A DNA stretch of 64,000 nt, from positions 2,170,001 through 2,234,000 of the forward strand of contig NZ_CP121666.1 in the NCBI RefSeq assembly GCF_029714325.1, in the 5' to 3' direction. Position 1 is the stretch's first letter; each line of letters starts with the position of its first letter. A program made the position numbers and the translations under genes. The notes beneath the pieces were generated by a model. That model was not told where the DNA came from, did no database searches, and saw only the letters and a list, made by a program, of their open reading frames with translations. The stretch comes from Bradyrhizobium sp. CB1717. GTDB taxonomy: Bacteria > Pseudomonadota > Alphaproteobacteria > Rhizobiales > Xanthobacteraceae. Positions 24,268 to 34,367 of this stretch are shown piece by piece.

Positions 24268-24518
24268 CAGTCGAGATCAGCGGCCTTGAAGATTCCGCCG
24301 GCAATGCGAGGCGGATCGAAATCAAAGTCTGTGCCCGTCTGCGCCAAAGCTTCGGCCAGGCTCATGTGCCCGCCAGTCAGACGCAAATAATCTTCGATCG
24401 TCAGCAGGACATGGGCCGGGCGGCCACGATCGGTAATAAAGACAGGCCCCTGCGAAGCCGCTTTTTTTGCGCCGCTGGTATCGTGGTTGAATTCTCGGCT
24501 GGTGAGAGTGGTCACCAT
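24267..24518 (-). CDS. type II antitoxin, Phd/YefM family
   Basis: An 83-residue Phd/YefM-type antitoxin. The N-terminal DNA-binding part (TSREFNHDTSGAKKAA, then GPVFITDRGRPAHVLLTIEDY) is typical, and the C-terminal tail (SLAEALAQTGTDFDFDPPR) would wrap the toxin. It starts the operon and should bind its own promoter, where an inverted repeat lies at 24564-24583. A Phd-type antitoxin with a PIN toxin is a common mixed pairing. Confidence 0.87.
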   Translation of the reverse strand: MVTTLTSREFNHDTSGAKKAASQGPVFITDRGRPAHVLLTIEDYLRLTGGHMSLAEALAQTGTDFDFDPPRIAGGIFKAADLD

Positions 24519-24558
24519 CGCTTGCGCCTCTCATGCGGGATGACGTCCCGTCGGTGCG

Positions 24559-24587
24559 ATTATATGTAGGCACGTTACTACATTCAA
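24559..24587 (-). promoter_or_regulatory. promoter and operator of the toxin-antitoxin pair
   Basis: On the minus strand, TTGAAT (24587-24582) and a perfect TATAAT (24564-24559) are separated by 17 bases. Between and overlapping them is the inverted repeat ATGTAG-N8-CTACAT (24564-24583), well placed for autorepression by the Phd-type antitoxin. The antitoxin ATG is about 40 bases downstream of the -10 box. Confidence 0.7.
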
Positions 24588-24697
24588 GCCCGAGGCGGTC
24601 GCCCCGCGGTCCAAGCCGCGTCGCCTGCCGAATTTTCCATCGCTCTGCTCACAGAAAAAGTTCCGGTTTCACTTGTTGTCGCCTCTCTTTCATCTTG

Positions 24698-24734
24698 CTT
24701 TCGTTTTTCGGTGTGATCTAATCAAAAACGAAAG
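24698..24734 (+). promoter_or_regulatory. GlpR-type operator upstream of glpD
   Basis: A perfect 11-bp inverted repeat, CTTTCGTTTTT / AAAAACGAAAG, with a 15-base spacer lies 33 bases upstream of the glpD start in an otherwise GC-rich region. TTTCG-type half sites are typical of DeoR-family repressors of this kind, and glpR is next door. Binding is inferred. Confidence 0.7.
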
Positions 24735-24767
24735 TAACCGCTCGAAGGAACGGGCGGTCGCCGGGGG

Positions 24768-26318
24768 ATGCGTCTGTTGGAGCGTATTTTCGATCTCGCC
24801 ATCATTGGAGGCGGTGTTAACGGCTGCGGCATCGCGCGTGACGCGGTGGGCCGGGGCAACACGGTTTTCCTGTGCGAAATGAACGATCTGGCGAGCGGGA
24901 CGTCGTCCTGGTCGACCAAGCTGGTGCATGGCGGCCTGCGTTATCTCGAATATTACGAGTTTCGGCTGGTCCGCGAGGCGCTGATCGAGCGCGAGATTCT
25001 CTGGGGCATCGCGCCCCACATCATCCGCCCCCTGCGTTTCGTTCTGCCGCATCACGCAGGCCTCCGCCCCGCCTGGCTGCTGCGGCTCGGCCTCTTCCTT
25101 TATGATCACATCGGTGGCCGCCATCTGCTGCCCGCCACGCGCTCGGTCGATCTCAAGCGCGACGAGGTCGGCAAGCCGCTGATCCCGAATCGCTACAGCC
25201 GCGCCTTCGAATATTCGGACTGCTTCGTCGATGACGCCCGCCTCGTCGTGCTCAACGCGCGCGATGCCGCCGACAAGGGCGCCGAGATCCGCACCCGCAC
25301 CCGCGCCACCGAGATCCGCCAGGCCGACGGCGTCTGGACCGTCAGCATGCTCAACACGCTGACCGGCGAGCGCTCGCAGGTCCGGGCGAAAGCGCTGGTC
25401 AATGCCGGCGGCCCTTGGGTCGAGGACGTGCTCGGCCGCGGCGCCGGCGTCAATGCGAAAGCCAAGGTCCGCCTGGTGCAGGGCTCGCACATCGTGGTCA
25501 AGAAGCTCTACGACCACGACCGCGCCTACATGTTCCAGAATGCCGACGGCCGCATCATCTTCGTGATCCCGTACCAGGACGATTTCACGCTGATCGGCAC
25601 CACCGACCGCGACTATGACGGCGATCCCGCCAAGGTGAAGGCGACGGCTGAGGAGATCGAGTATCTCTGCAAGGCGGCCAGCGAATATCTGGCGAAGCCC
25701 GTGACGCCCGAGGACGTGGTCTGGACCTATTCCGGCGTGCGGCCGCTCTATGACGACGGCGCCAGCGAGGCCAAGGCCGCGACGCGCGACTACGTGTTCG
25801 AGCTCGACACGCCCGGCGGTTCTCCGCTGCTGTCGATCTATGGCGGCAAGATCACGACCTATCGCCGCCTCGCCGAGGAGGCGCTGGAGCGGCTTTCGCC
25901 CTATCTTCGCAGTGCGAAAGCACGCGAGGGCTGGACCGGCAAATGGCCGCTGCCCGGCGGCGACATGAACGTGTCTGATATCGACGGCCTGATCGTGGAG
26001 CTGCAGCGCGGCTATCCCTTCCTCGGCCATGAGCATGCGCGGCGCCTCGCGCGCGCCTACGGCACCCGCGCCATCAAGCTGCTCGGCGATGCGAAATCCG
26101 CCGCGGATCTCGGCCAGGCCTTTGGTGCGACCCTGACCGAGCGCGAGGTCCGCTACCTCATGGCCAACGAATGGGCCGTCACCGCAGAGGACATCGTCTG
26201 GCGCCGTTCCAAGCTCGGCCTGCGACTATCTGCCGATGAGATCGCGGCGCTTGACGACTGGATCAGGGCCCACGCTATGCCGCAAAGTCCCCTGCTGGAA
26301 GCGGGAGGACGCTCATGA
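24768..26318 (+). CDS. glpD: aerobic glycerol-3-phosphate dehydrogenase
   Basis: A 516-residue FAD-dependent, membrane-associated enzyme that oxidises sn-glycerol-3-phosphate to dihydroxyacetone phosphate and passes electrons to ubiquinone. The N-terminal dinucleotide-binding loop IIGGGVNGCGIARDA, the FAD segment SSWSTKLVHGGLRYLE and the later TTDRDYDGDP and YGGKITTYRRLAEEA motifs are all family hallmarks, and the length is normal. The start may be the ATG at 24768 or the in-frame TTG at 24777, which has better spacing to the GGGGG tract. It is first in the glpDSTPQUV operon and overlaps glpS by 4 bases. Confidence 0.93.
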   Translation: MRLLERIFDLAIIGGGVNGCGIARDAVGRGNTVFLCEMNDLASGTSSWSTKLVHGGLRYLEYYEFRLVREALIEREILWGIAPHIIRPLRFVLPHHAGLRPAWLLRLGLFLYDHIGGRHLLPATRSVDLKRDEVGKPLIPNRYSRAFEYSDCFVDDARLVVLNARDAADKGAEIRTRTRATEIRQADGVWTVSMLNTLTGERSQVRAKALVNAGGPWVEDVLGRGAGVNAKAKVRLVQGSHIVVKKLYDHDRAYMFQNADGRIIFVIPYQDDFTLIGTTDRDYDGDPAKVKATAEEIEYLCKAASEYLAKPVTPEDVVWTYSGVRPLYDDGASEAKAATRDYVFELDTPGGSPLLSIYGGKITTYRRLAEEALERLSPYLRSAKAREGWTGKWPLPGGDMNVSDIDGLIVELQRGYPFLGHEHARRLARAYGTRAIKLLGDAKSAADLGQAFGATLTEREVRYLMANEWAVTAEDIVWRRSKLGLRLSADEIAALDDWIRAHAMPQSPLLEAGGRS

Positions 26319-27391
26319 CCGTGACACTCGATCACGTGACCCGGACCATCGACGGTATCGACCACATCCGCGACGTCTCGCTGACGCTCGAGAGCGGCAC
26401 GCTCAACGTGCTGCTCGGGCCGACGCTGTCGGGCAAGACCTCGATCATGCGGCTGCTCGCCGGCCTCGACAAGCCGACCACGGGCAGGGTGCTGGTTGGC
26501 GGCAAGGACGTCACCGGCGCCGACGTGCGCCAGCGTTCGGTTGCGATGGTCTATCAGCAGTTCATCAACTACCCCTCGCTCACGGTCTACGAGAACATCG
26601 CTTCGCCTTTGCGCGTGCAAGGCAAGCCGCGCGAGGAGATCGAGACGCGCGTGGCAGAAGCCGCAAAGCTGCTGCGGCTCGAACCGTTCCTGAAGCGCAC
26701 GCCGCTCCAGCTCTCCGGTGGCCAGCAACAGCGCACCGCGATCGCGCGCGCTCTGGTCAAGGGCGCCGATCTCGTGCTGCTCGACGAGCCGCTCGCCAAT
26801 CTCGACTACAAGCTCCGCGAGGAGCTGCGCGCCGAGCTGCCGCGCATCTTCGAGGCTTCGGGCGCGATCTTCGTCTATGCCACCACCGAGCCGACCGAAG
26901 CGCTTTTGCTCGGCGGCAACACGGTGTGCATGTGGGAAGGCAAGGCGCTGCAGATGGGCGAGACCGCCAACGTCTACCGCCGGCCGCAGACCTTGCGCGT
27001 CGCGCAGGTCTTTTCCGATCCTCCGCTCAACCTCGTCGGCATCGAGAAGAGGAACGGACACGTTGCCTATGCCGGCGGCACGGCCTCGCCGGCCTCGGGA
27101 CTCTATGCCTCGCTGGCGGACGGTGCCTATCGCGTCGGCTTTCGCGCGCATCAGCTCGCTCTTGCCAATGGCGAGGCCGATCGCCATGCCTTCCATGCCA
27201 CTGTCACGGTGACCGAGATCACCGGTTCGGAGAGCTTCGTGCATTTGACCCGCGACGGATTGAACTGGGTGGCGGTGCTGCACGGCGTGCACGAGTTCGA
27301 GCCCGGCCAGACCATCGACGCGGTGCTCGATCCGAATGATGTGTTTGTGTTCGATGCGGCTGACCGCCTGGTCGCCGCTCCAGGCACTTAA
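26315..27391 (+). CDS. glpS: glycerol ABC importer ATPase GlpS
   Basis: A 358-residue MalK-like ATPase with a C-terminal regulatory domain. Walker A is G35-PTLSGKT, the signature LSGGQ is at 133-137 and Walker B LVLLDE at 153-158. The switch histidine of the H-loop is missing: the usual THDQTEA reads TTEPTEA, with Thr at about residue 191. Its partner GlpT has a normal His but a degenerate signature, so the heterodimer should have one canonical and one degenerate ATP site. The ATG overlaps the glpD stop by 4 bases. In rhizobia this system imports glycerol. Confidence 0.9.
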   Translation: MTVTLDHVTRTIDGIDHIRDVSLTLESGTLNVLLGPTLSGKTSIMRLLAGLDKPTTGRVLVGGKDVTGADVRQRSVAMVYQQFINYPSLTVYENIASPLRVQGKPREEIETRVAEAAKLLRLEPFLKRTPLQLSGGQQQRTAIARALVKGADLVLLDEPLANLDYKLREELRAELPRIFEASGAIFVYATTEPTEALLLGGNTVCMWEGKALQMGETANVYRRPQTLRVAQVFSDPPLNLVGIEKRNGHVAYAGGTASPASGLYASLADGAYRVGFRAHQLALANGEADRHAFHATVTVTEITGSESFVHLTRDGLNWVAVLHGVHEFEPGQTIDAVLDPNDVFVFDAADRLVAAPGT

Positions 27392-27405
27392 GAGGGAGAT
27401 GCGCA

Positions 27406-28490
27406 ATGGCCCGCATTGACCTCGTCGATCTCGCCCATTCCTACGGCGGCAATGATGCGCCGCAGGAGAGCTTTGCGCTCAAGCCCGTCACCATGACCTG
27501 GCGGCAGGGCGGCGCCTATGCGCTGCTTGGCCCAAGCGGCTGCGGCAAGACCACGCTGCTCAACGTCATCTCCGGCATCATCACGCCCTCGCGCGGGAAA
27601 ATCCTGTTTGACGGCAAGGACATCACACCGCTGTCAACCCAGAAGCGCAACATCGCCCAGGTGTTCCAGTTTCCGGTGATCTACGACACCATGACGGTGG
27701 GGCAGAACCTGGCGTTTCCGCTGAAGAACCGCGGCGTGGCGAAGGCCGACATCGACAGGCGCGTCGCCGAGATCGGCCGCCTGCTCGATCTCGAGCCCTA
27801 TCTGAACCGCAAGGCGACGCGGCTCACGGCCGACGCCAAGCAGAAGATCTCGCTCGGCCGCGGCCTCGTGCGCAACGACGTCGCCGCCGTGCTGTTCGAC
27901 GAACCGCTCACCGTGATCGATCCCGAGCTGAAATGGCAGCTTCGGTCCAAGCTGAAGGCGCTGCATCGCGAGCTCGATCTCACGATGATCTACGTCACCC
28001 ACGACCAGACCGAGGCGCTGACCTTCGCCGACACCGTCGTCGTCATGCATGACGGCCGCGTGGTGCAGAGCGGCACGCCGGCCGAGCTGTTCGACAAGCC
28101 GGCGCATACGTTCGTCGGTTATTTCATCGGCTCGCCCGGCATGAACATCCTGCCGGCCGAAGTGAGGGGACGCGAGGCGCTGATCGACGGCCACATCATC
28201 GCGCTGAACCGCAGCTACGACACCCTGCCGGCCGGTGCCAAAATCGAGATCGGCGTGCGCCCCGAATTCGTCGAGGTGGTCGCACCCGCACCCGGCCTGC
28301 TCACCGCCAGGATCGAGCGCATCGACGATCTCGGCCGCATCCGTTTCGCGCGGGCGCGCCTCGGCGATGCCAAGCTCGCGGCGCGCGCGCCGGCGGGCTT
28401 CACGAGCTCAGATGGCACGGCCGGGCTGAAATTCGATCCTTCGCATGTGCACGTCTATGCCGACAGCCTTCTGGTGGAGGGAGCCGCCTG

Positions 28491-28491
<1 letters not shown>
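27406..28491 (+). CDS. glpT: glycerol ABC importer ATPase GlpT
   Basis: A 361-residue MalK-like ATPase with Walker A GPSGCGKT at 42-49, Walker B AVLFDE at 161-166 and the switch His199 in YVTHDQTEA. The ABC signature is degenerate: LTADAKQ at about 140-146 replaces LSGGQQQ. The C-terminal TOBE-like regulatory domain is present. A GAGGGAGA ribosome site precedes the ATG. The name follows the rhizobial ABC operon and should not be confused with the unrelated E. coli GlpT antiporter. Its stop overlaps the glpP start. Confidence 0.9.
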
Positions 28492-29464
<973 letters not shown>

Positions 29465-29465
<1 letters not shown>

Positions 29466-30271
29466 TGCATTCGATCCCCGGCCGCCGCCTCATCATGGGG
29501 CTGTTCCTGATCTTCCTGCTGCTGCCGATCTACTGGCTCGTCAACATGAGCTTCAAGACCAACAGCGAGATCGTCTCGACGATGACGCTGTGGCCGCACA
29601 CCCCGACGCTGCAGCACTACAAGCGCATCTTCACCGACGAGAGCTGGTATTCCGGCTACATCAATTCGCTGGAATACGTCGTCCTCAACACCATCATTTC
29701 GATCTCGGTGGCGCTGCCCGCGGCCTACGCGTTCTCGCGCTACCGCTTCCTCGGTGACAAGCACCTGTTCTTCTGGCTGCTGTCGAACCGCATGGCGCCG
29801 GCGGCGGTCTATGCGCTGCCGTTCTTCAACCTTTATTCGGCGATCGGCCTGTTCGACACGCCCTGGGCCGTCGCGCTCGCGCATTGCATCTTCAACGTTC
29901 CGCTCGCGGTGTGGATCCTCGAAGGTTTCGTGTCCGGCGTGCCGCGCGAGATCGACGAGACCGCCTTCCTCGACGGCTATTCCTTTCCGCGCTTCTTCAT
30001 CAAGATCCTGGTGCCGCTGATCGCGAGCGGCATCGGCGTCGCCGCCTTCTTCTGCTTCATGTTCTCCTGGGTCGAGCTGCTGCTGGCGCGCACGCTGACC
30101 TCGGTGCACGCCAAGCCGATCGCGGCGATCATGACGCGCACGGTGTCGGCCGCGGGCATGGACTGGGGCCTCTTGGCTGCGGCCGGCGTGCTCACCATCA
30201 TTCCGGGCGCGCTGGTGATCTGGTTCGTCCGCAATTACATCGCGCGCGGCTTTGCGCTCGGCCGGGTGTAG
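29465..30271 (+). CDS. glpQ: glycerol ABC importer permease GlpQ
   Basis: A 268-residue MalG-type permease with six helices. The EAA loop is REIDETAFLDGYSFPRFFIKI. It pairs with GlpP to form the translocation pore. The name follows the rhizobial ABC operon, not the glycerophosphodiesterase of enteric bacteria. The ATG overlaps the end of glpP by one base. Confidence 0.9.
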
Positions 30272-30281
30272 GGAGGTTTTT

Positions 30282-30611
30282 ATGGAATCCATCGCATGGA
30301 TGGCCTGGACGCTGCCGACCGCGATCTTCTTCGCCGCGCTGGCCTGCACGCTGGCGGTGATGACGTGGCTCGCCGCGGTCTATCCCGAGGCCGAACGCGT
30401 CGGCGTGCTCAGTATTCCGACCACGCGCGGCGACCGCCTGTTCGTCTCGCTGATTGCGGCAGCCGTCATCCATCTCGCGTGGATCGGCCTCGTCGGCACC
30501 GACGCGCTCGCGACGCTGCCGATCGGTGAGGATGGTTTTGAGATCTCGAGCCTGTGGCTCGCAAGTGGAATTTCGCTGGCCACGGCCGTGCTCATTTTCC
30601 GCACGGTCTGA
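30282..30611 (+). CDS. glpU: glycerol importer accessory membrane protein GlpU (DUF2160)
   Basis: A 109-residue protein with three hydrophobic helices (about residues 8-32, 50-72 and 88-106), corresponding to the DUF2160 family, which is found in this position of rhizobial glycerol operons. Its biochemical role is not established; an accessory part of the transporter is likely from constant gene order. GGGAGG lies about 6-11 bases upstream of the ATG at 30282, only 10 bases after glpQ. Confidence 0.85.
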   Translation: MESIAWMAWTLPTAIFFAALACTLAVMTWLAAVYPEAERVGVLSIPTTRGDRLFVSLIAAAVIHLAWIGLVGTDALATLPIGEDGFEISSLWLASGISLATAVLIFRTV

Positions 30612-30687
30612 AGCTTGCGAAGGGACGGCCAGATCCGGGGGCAACCCGGGCCTGTATAAAATTTTGTCGCTGCAACGGAGGAACAAC

Positions 30688-32484
30688 ATGCGACAGTTTA
30701 GGAGAAGGAAAGGTCCATTGACCAAGAGCAGTTTTCTGACCATGTCCAGCACTGCCGCGCTTCTGGCGGTGTCGTTCACCGTCTCGGCGCCGGTCCGCGC
30801 TGCCGACGACGCCGCGATCCAGAAGTGGATTGCGGAATTCCAGCCCTCGACGCTGTCGAAGGAAGACCAGAAGAAGGAGCTGGAGTGGTTCGCCAAGGCC
30901 GCCGAGCCCTTCAAGGGCATGGAGATCAACGTCGTCTCCGAAACCATCACGACTCACGAATACGAATCTCAGACGCTGGCCAAGGCGTTCTCCGAGCTCA
31001 CCGGCATCAAGCTCAAGCACGACATCATCCAGGAAGGTGACGTCGTCGAGAAGCTGCAGACCCAGATGCAGTCCGGCAAGAACGTCTATGACGGCTGGAT
31101 CAACGACAGCGACCTGATCGGCACGCACTTCCGCTACAATCAGACGATCGCGCTGTCGGACTACATGACCGGCGAGGGCAAGGACGTCACCGATCCCATG
31201 CTCGACGTCAACGACTTCATCGGCAAATCGTTCGGCACGGCGCCGGACGGCAAGCTCTACCAGCTGCCCGACCAGCAGTTCGCCAACCTCTACTGGTTCC
31301 GCTACGACTGGTTCACCAACCCTGACTACAAGGCCAAGTTCAAGGCCAAGTACGGCTACGAGCTCGGCGTGCCCGTGAACTGGTCCGCCTATGAGGACAT
31401 CGCCGAATTCTTCACCAACGACATCAAGGAGATCAACGGCGTCAAGGTCTACGGCCATATGGACTATGGCAAGAAGGACCCCTCGCTCGGATGGCGTTTC
31501 ACCGACGCCTGGCTGTCGATGGCCGGCAACGGTGACAAGGGCATTCCGAACGGTCTGCCGGTGGACGAATGGGGCATCCGCATGGAAGGCTGCCGTCCGG
31601 TCGGCTCCTCGGTCGAGCGTGGTGGCGACACCAACGGTCCGGCCGCGGTCTACTCGATCACGAAGTACCTCGAGTGGATGAAGAAGTATGCTCCGCCTCA
31701 GGCCCAGGGCATGACCTTCTCCGAGTCCGGCCCCGTGCCGGCCCAGGGCAACATCGCCCAGCAGATGTTCTGGTACACCGCCTTCACCGCCGACATGGTG
31801 AAGCCGGGCATCGCCGTGATGAACGCGGACGGTACGCCGAAGTGGCGTATGGCTCCGTCGCCGCACGGCGCCTACTGGAAGGAAGGCATGAAGCTCGGCT
31901 ACCAGGACGCCGGCTCCGTGACGCTCTTGAAGTCGACCCCCGCGGATCGCCGCAAGGCGGCCTGGCTCTATCTCCAGTTCATCGTCTCCAAGACGGTTAG
32001 CTTGAAGAAGAGCCATGTCGGTCTCACCTTCATCCGTGAATCCGACATCTGGGACAAGTCGTTCACCGAGCGTGCGCCGAAGCTCGGCGGCCTGATCGAG
32101 TTCTACCGCTCGCCCGCGCGCGTGCAGTGGACCCCGACCGGCAACAACGTGCCCGACTATCCGAAGCTCGCCCAGCTGTGGTGGCAGAACATCGGCGATG
32201 CGTCGTCCGGTACGAAGACGCCGCAGGCCGCGATGGACGCACTGGCCGCCGCCCAGGACTCCGTGATGGAGCGCCTGGAGAAGTCCGGCGTGCAGGGCGC
32301 CTGCGGTCCGAAGCTGCACAAGAAGGAGACCGCCGAGTACTGGTTCGCCAAGGCCCAGAAGGACGGCACCATCGCCCCGCAGCGCAAGCTCGCCAACGAG
32401 AAGCCGAAGGGCGAGACGGTGGACTACGACACGCTGATCAAGTCGTGGCCCGCCACTCCGCCCAAGCGCGCGGAAGTGAAGTAA
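30688..32484 (+). CDS. glpV: glycerol ABC importer substrate-binding protein GlpV
   Basis: A 598-residue periplasmic binding protein, longer than most because this family has extended lobes. A signal peptide runs to about residue 39 (cleavage after VRA). The mature protein carries the family segments EINVVSETITTHEYESQTLA, then YDGWINDSDLIG and VWTP-type loops including QWTPTGNNVPDYP. It captures glycerol for the GlpPQ-GlpST complex. GGAGGAA lies 5-11 bases before the ATG at 30688; a TTG at 30718 with AAGGAAAGG upstream is a possible alternative start that would give a shorter signal peptide. The operon's terminator follows immediately. Confidence 0.9.
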   Translation: MRQFRRRKGPLTKSSFLTMSSTAALLAVSFTVSAPVRAADDAAIQKWIAEFQPSTLSKEDQKKELEWFAKAAEPFKGMEINVVSETITTHEYESQTLAKAFSELTGIKLKHDIIQEGDVVEKLQTQMQSGKNVYDGWINDSDLIGTHFRYNQTIALSDYMTGEGKDVTDPMLDVNDFIGKSFGTAPDGKLYQLPDQQFANLYWFRYDWFTNPDYKAKFKAKYGYELGVPVNWSAYEDIAEFFTNDIKEINGVKVYGHMDYGKKDPSLGWRFTDAWLSMAGNGDKGIPNGLPVDEWGIRMEGCRPVGSSVERGGDTNGPAAVYSITKYLEWMKKYAPPQAQGMTFSESGPVPAQGNIAQQMFWYTAFTADMVKPGIAVMNADGTPKWRMAPSPHGAYWKEGMKLGYQDAGSVTLLKSTPADRRKAAWLYLQFIVSKTVSLKKSHVGLTFIRESDIWDKSFTERAPKLGGLIEFYRSPARVQWTPTGNNVPDYPKLAQLWWQNIGDASSGTKTPQAAMDALAAAQDSVMERLEKSGVQGACGPKLHKKETAEYWFAKAQKDGTIAPQRKLANEKPKGETVDYDTLIKSWPATPPKRAEVK

Positions 32485-32510
32485 GCAGCGCGCAAAGCGT
32501 CACGAAATGC

Positions 32511-32546
32511 GAAAGGCCGGGAGCAATCCCGGCCTTTCTTCTTTTT
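32511..32546 (+). terminator. Rho-independent terminator of the glp operon
   Basis: A perfect 11-bp stem, GAAAGGCCGGG / CCCGGCCTTTC, with a 6-base loop is followed by ttctttttag. It lies 26 bases after the glpV stop. Confidence 0.92.
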
Positions 32547-32604
32547 AGCGTACCGCTGCGATCGCAATGACGAGTTTGTGGCGCGCGCGATCCGTACTCT
32601 GGCT

Positions 32605-32719
32605 GTCATCGCCCGCCTTGTGCGCAATTGCGCACTGGGGCGGGCGATCCAGTGCTCCGTGACGTCCGTGATTGCTCGAGAGGCCGCGGCTTACTGGATT
32701 CCCCGCTTTCGCGGGGAAT
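32605..32719. repeat. palindromic repeats between operons
   Basis: Two hairpins are present. One pairs atcgcccgcc with ggcgggcgat around an inner tgcgcaattgcgca. The other is ATTCCCCGC-tttc-GCGGGGAAT (32698-32719). The second resembles the CCCCGC hairpins at 42990 and 45001. Confidence 0.65.
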
Positions 32720-32771
32720 GACAGCGGTGGTGCGGAGGCGCGTCCCCGCGACGCAGCCGGACGCCCCCCGC

Positions 32772-32800
32772 TTGACTCCCTGTCACACCGAATTCATAGT
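32772..32800 (+). promoter_or_regulatory. sigma-70-like promoter of the hydroxyacid cluster
   Basis: TTGACT (32772-32777) and CATAGT (32795-32800) are separated by exactly 17 bases. The predicted start of transcription, near 32807, falls at the edge of the TGCGATT operator array. Confidence 0.6.
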
Positions 32801-32807
32801 TAGCATA

Positions 32808-32835
32808 ATGCGATTGAAGTAATCGCAATGCGATT
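32808..32835 (+). promoter_or_regulatory. three-copy TGCGATT operator
   Basis: TGCGATT at 32809, its reverse complement AATCGCA at 32821 and TGCGATT again at 32829 are packed into 27 bases; the two direct copies, as AATGCGATT, start 20 bases apart, about two helical turns. The array overlaps the predicted transcription start. The IclR regulator encoded within the cluster is the obvious candidate ligand (inference). Confidence 0.6.
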
Positions 32836-32887
32836 ACATATGCAGAACCCGTTTGGGCCGGCGTCGGCCCGTTCCGGAGGCCTGTAG

Positions 32888-34366
32888 ATGGCGTTGATCG
32901 AGGCGTTCAGGCAGTTGCTGGGCGACACGGCCGTGCTGACGCGCGAGGAGGATCTCGCGGGTCTCACCGAGGATTGGCGTGGCCGGTTTCACGCGCCGGC
33001 ACTCTGCGCGGTACTGCCATCGACCACGGAGCAGGTCGCTTCCGTCGTCCGTCTCTGCGTCGCGCATGACACGCCGGTATTGCCGCAGGGTGGCAACACC
33101 AGTCTCTGCGGCGGCGCGACGCCGTCGGGGCAGGGCAAGCCACCCGTGATCGTCGCGCTGACGCGCATGCGCCGGATCCGCTCGCTCGATCCGGTCAACA
33201 ACACCATGGTGGTTGATGCCGGCTGCGTGCTGGCCACCATCCAGGAGAGCGCCGCTGCGGCCGGCAGGCTCTATCCGGTCAGTCTCGGCGCCGAAGGCTC
33301 ATGCCAGATCGGCGGCAACATCGGCACCAATGCCGGCGGCACCGGCGTGCTCCGCTACGGCAACACGCGCGACAATGTGCTCGGGCTCGAAGTCGTGCTG
33401 CCGGACGGCTCGATCTGGGACGGCCTCTACGCGCTGCGCAAGAACAACACCGGCTACGACCTCAAGCATCTCTTCATCGGCTCGGAAGGCACGCTCGGCA
33501 TCATCACCGGTGCGGTGCTGAAGCTGCATCCGCTGCCGACCGCGGAGGCCGTCGCCTGGCTTGCGGTCGACAGTCCGCAAGCGGCGCTCAAGGTGCTGGG
33601 CCTGTTCCAGGCTGCCTGCAATTCACGGCTCTCCGCCTTCGAGCTGATGAATGCAAAGCAGATTGAGCTCGTGCTGGAGCAGGTGCCGGGCCGGCGCTGC
33701 CCGGTCGCAGAGATCGATACCTGGCACGTCCTCGTCGAACTGTCCGATACCGGCGATGCCACAGCGCTCGCGGTGACGATGCAGGCGGTGCTCGAACAGG
33801 TGCTCGAAGCCGGGCTCGTCAGCGACGGCGTCGTCGCATCGAGCGAGGCGCAGCGCAAGGCGATGTGGCTGGTGCGTCACAGCGTGTCGGAGGCCAACAA
33901 GAAGGCCGGCGTCGGGCTGACGTCGGACACCGCGGTCCCGGTCTCGACCGTGCCTGATTTCATCGATCAGGCCATGGCGGCCGTGCGTGCGATCGTGCCG
34001 GATCTGCCGTTCATCATCGTCGGCCATATGGGCGACGGCAACATCCATCTCATCCCCTTCTTCAGCTTCGCCGAGTGGGATGCGCTGCCGGATCGCGACG
34101 CCGTTGGGCAGCGGATCCGCCGCGCCATGAACGATGTCGCAAGCTCGCTGCGCGGCACCTTCAGCGCCGAGCACGGCGTCGGGCGCACGTTGACCGGTGA
34201 GATGACCCGCTACAAGCCGCCGGTCGAGCTCGCCTTGATGCGGGCGGTGAAACGGGCGTTCGACCCGTCTGGTCTGTTCAATCCCGGCCGCGTTCTGCCG
34301 CCGTCATCCGCGGCCGATATGGCCGCTGCTTCGCCAACCAATGCAACATCGCAAAGAGGGGACTGA
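32888..34366 (+). CDS. FAD-linked D-2-hydroxyacid dehydrogenase (GlcD/D2HGDH-like)
   Basis: A 492-residue flavoprotein of the FAD_binding_4/FAD-oxidase_C family. The PP-loop region VLPQGGNTSLCGGATP and the LGAEGSCQIGGNIGTNAGGTGVLRYG motif bind FAD; HMGDGNIHL and the AEHGVGR motif near the C-terminus belong to the catalytic metal-binding region. Members oxidise D-lactate, D-2-hydroxyglutarate, glycolate or similar acids and pass electrons to quinone or an electron-transfer protein. Which substrate applies is unclear. It is first in the cluster, just behind the operator, and its stop is one base from the next ATG. GGAGG lies 11-15 bases upstream of the start. Confidence 0.88.
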   Translation: MALIEAFRQLLGDTAVLTREEDLAGLTEDWRGRFHAPALCAVLPSTTEQVASVVRLCVAHDTPVLPQGGNTSLCGGATPSGQGKPPVIVALTRMRRIRSLDPVNNTMVVDAGCVLATIQESAAAAGRLYPVSLGAEGSCQIGGNIGTNAGGTGVLRYGNTRDNVLGLEVVLPDGSIWDGLYALRKNNTGYDLKHLFIGSEGTLGIITGAVLKLHPLPTAEAVAWLAVDSPQAALKVLGLFQAACNSRLSAFELMNAKQIELVLEQVPGRRCPVAEIDTWHVLVELSDTGDATALAVTMQAVLEQVLEAGLVSDGVVASSEAQRKAMWLVRHSVSEANKKAGVGLTSDTAVPVSTVPDFIDQAMAAVRAIVPDLPFIIVGHMGDGNIHLIPFFSFAEWDALPDRDAVGQRIRRAMNDVASSLRGTFSAEHGVGRTLTGEMTRYKPPVELALMRAVKRAFDPSGLFNPGRVLPPSSAADMAAASPTNATSQRGD

Positions 34367-34367
34367 C

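Larger units (their letters stand above)
32547..32887. other. intergenic region with repeats and a promoter
   Basis: No gene is visible. The stretch holds a repeat region (32605-32719) and then the promoter and operator of the hydroxyacid cluster (32772-32835), described separately. Confidence 0.6.
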
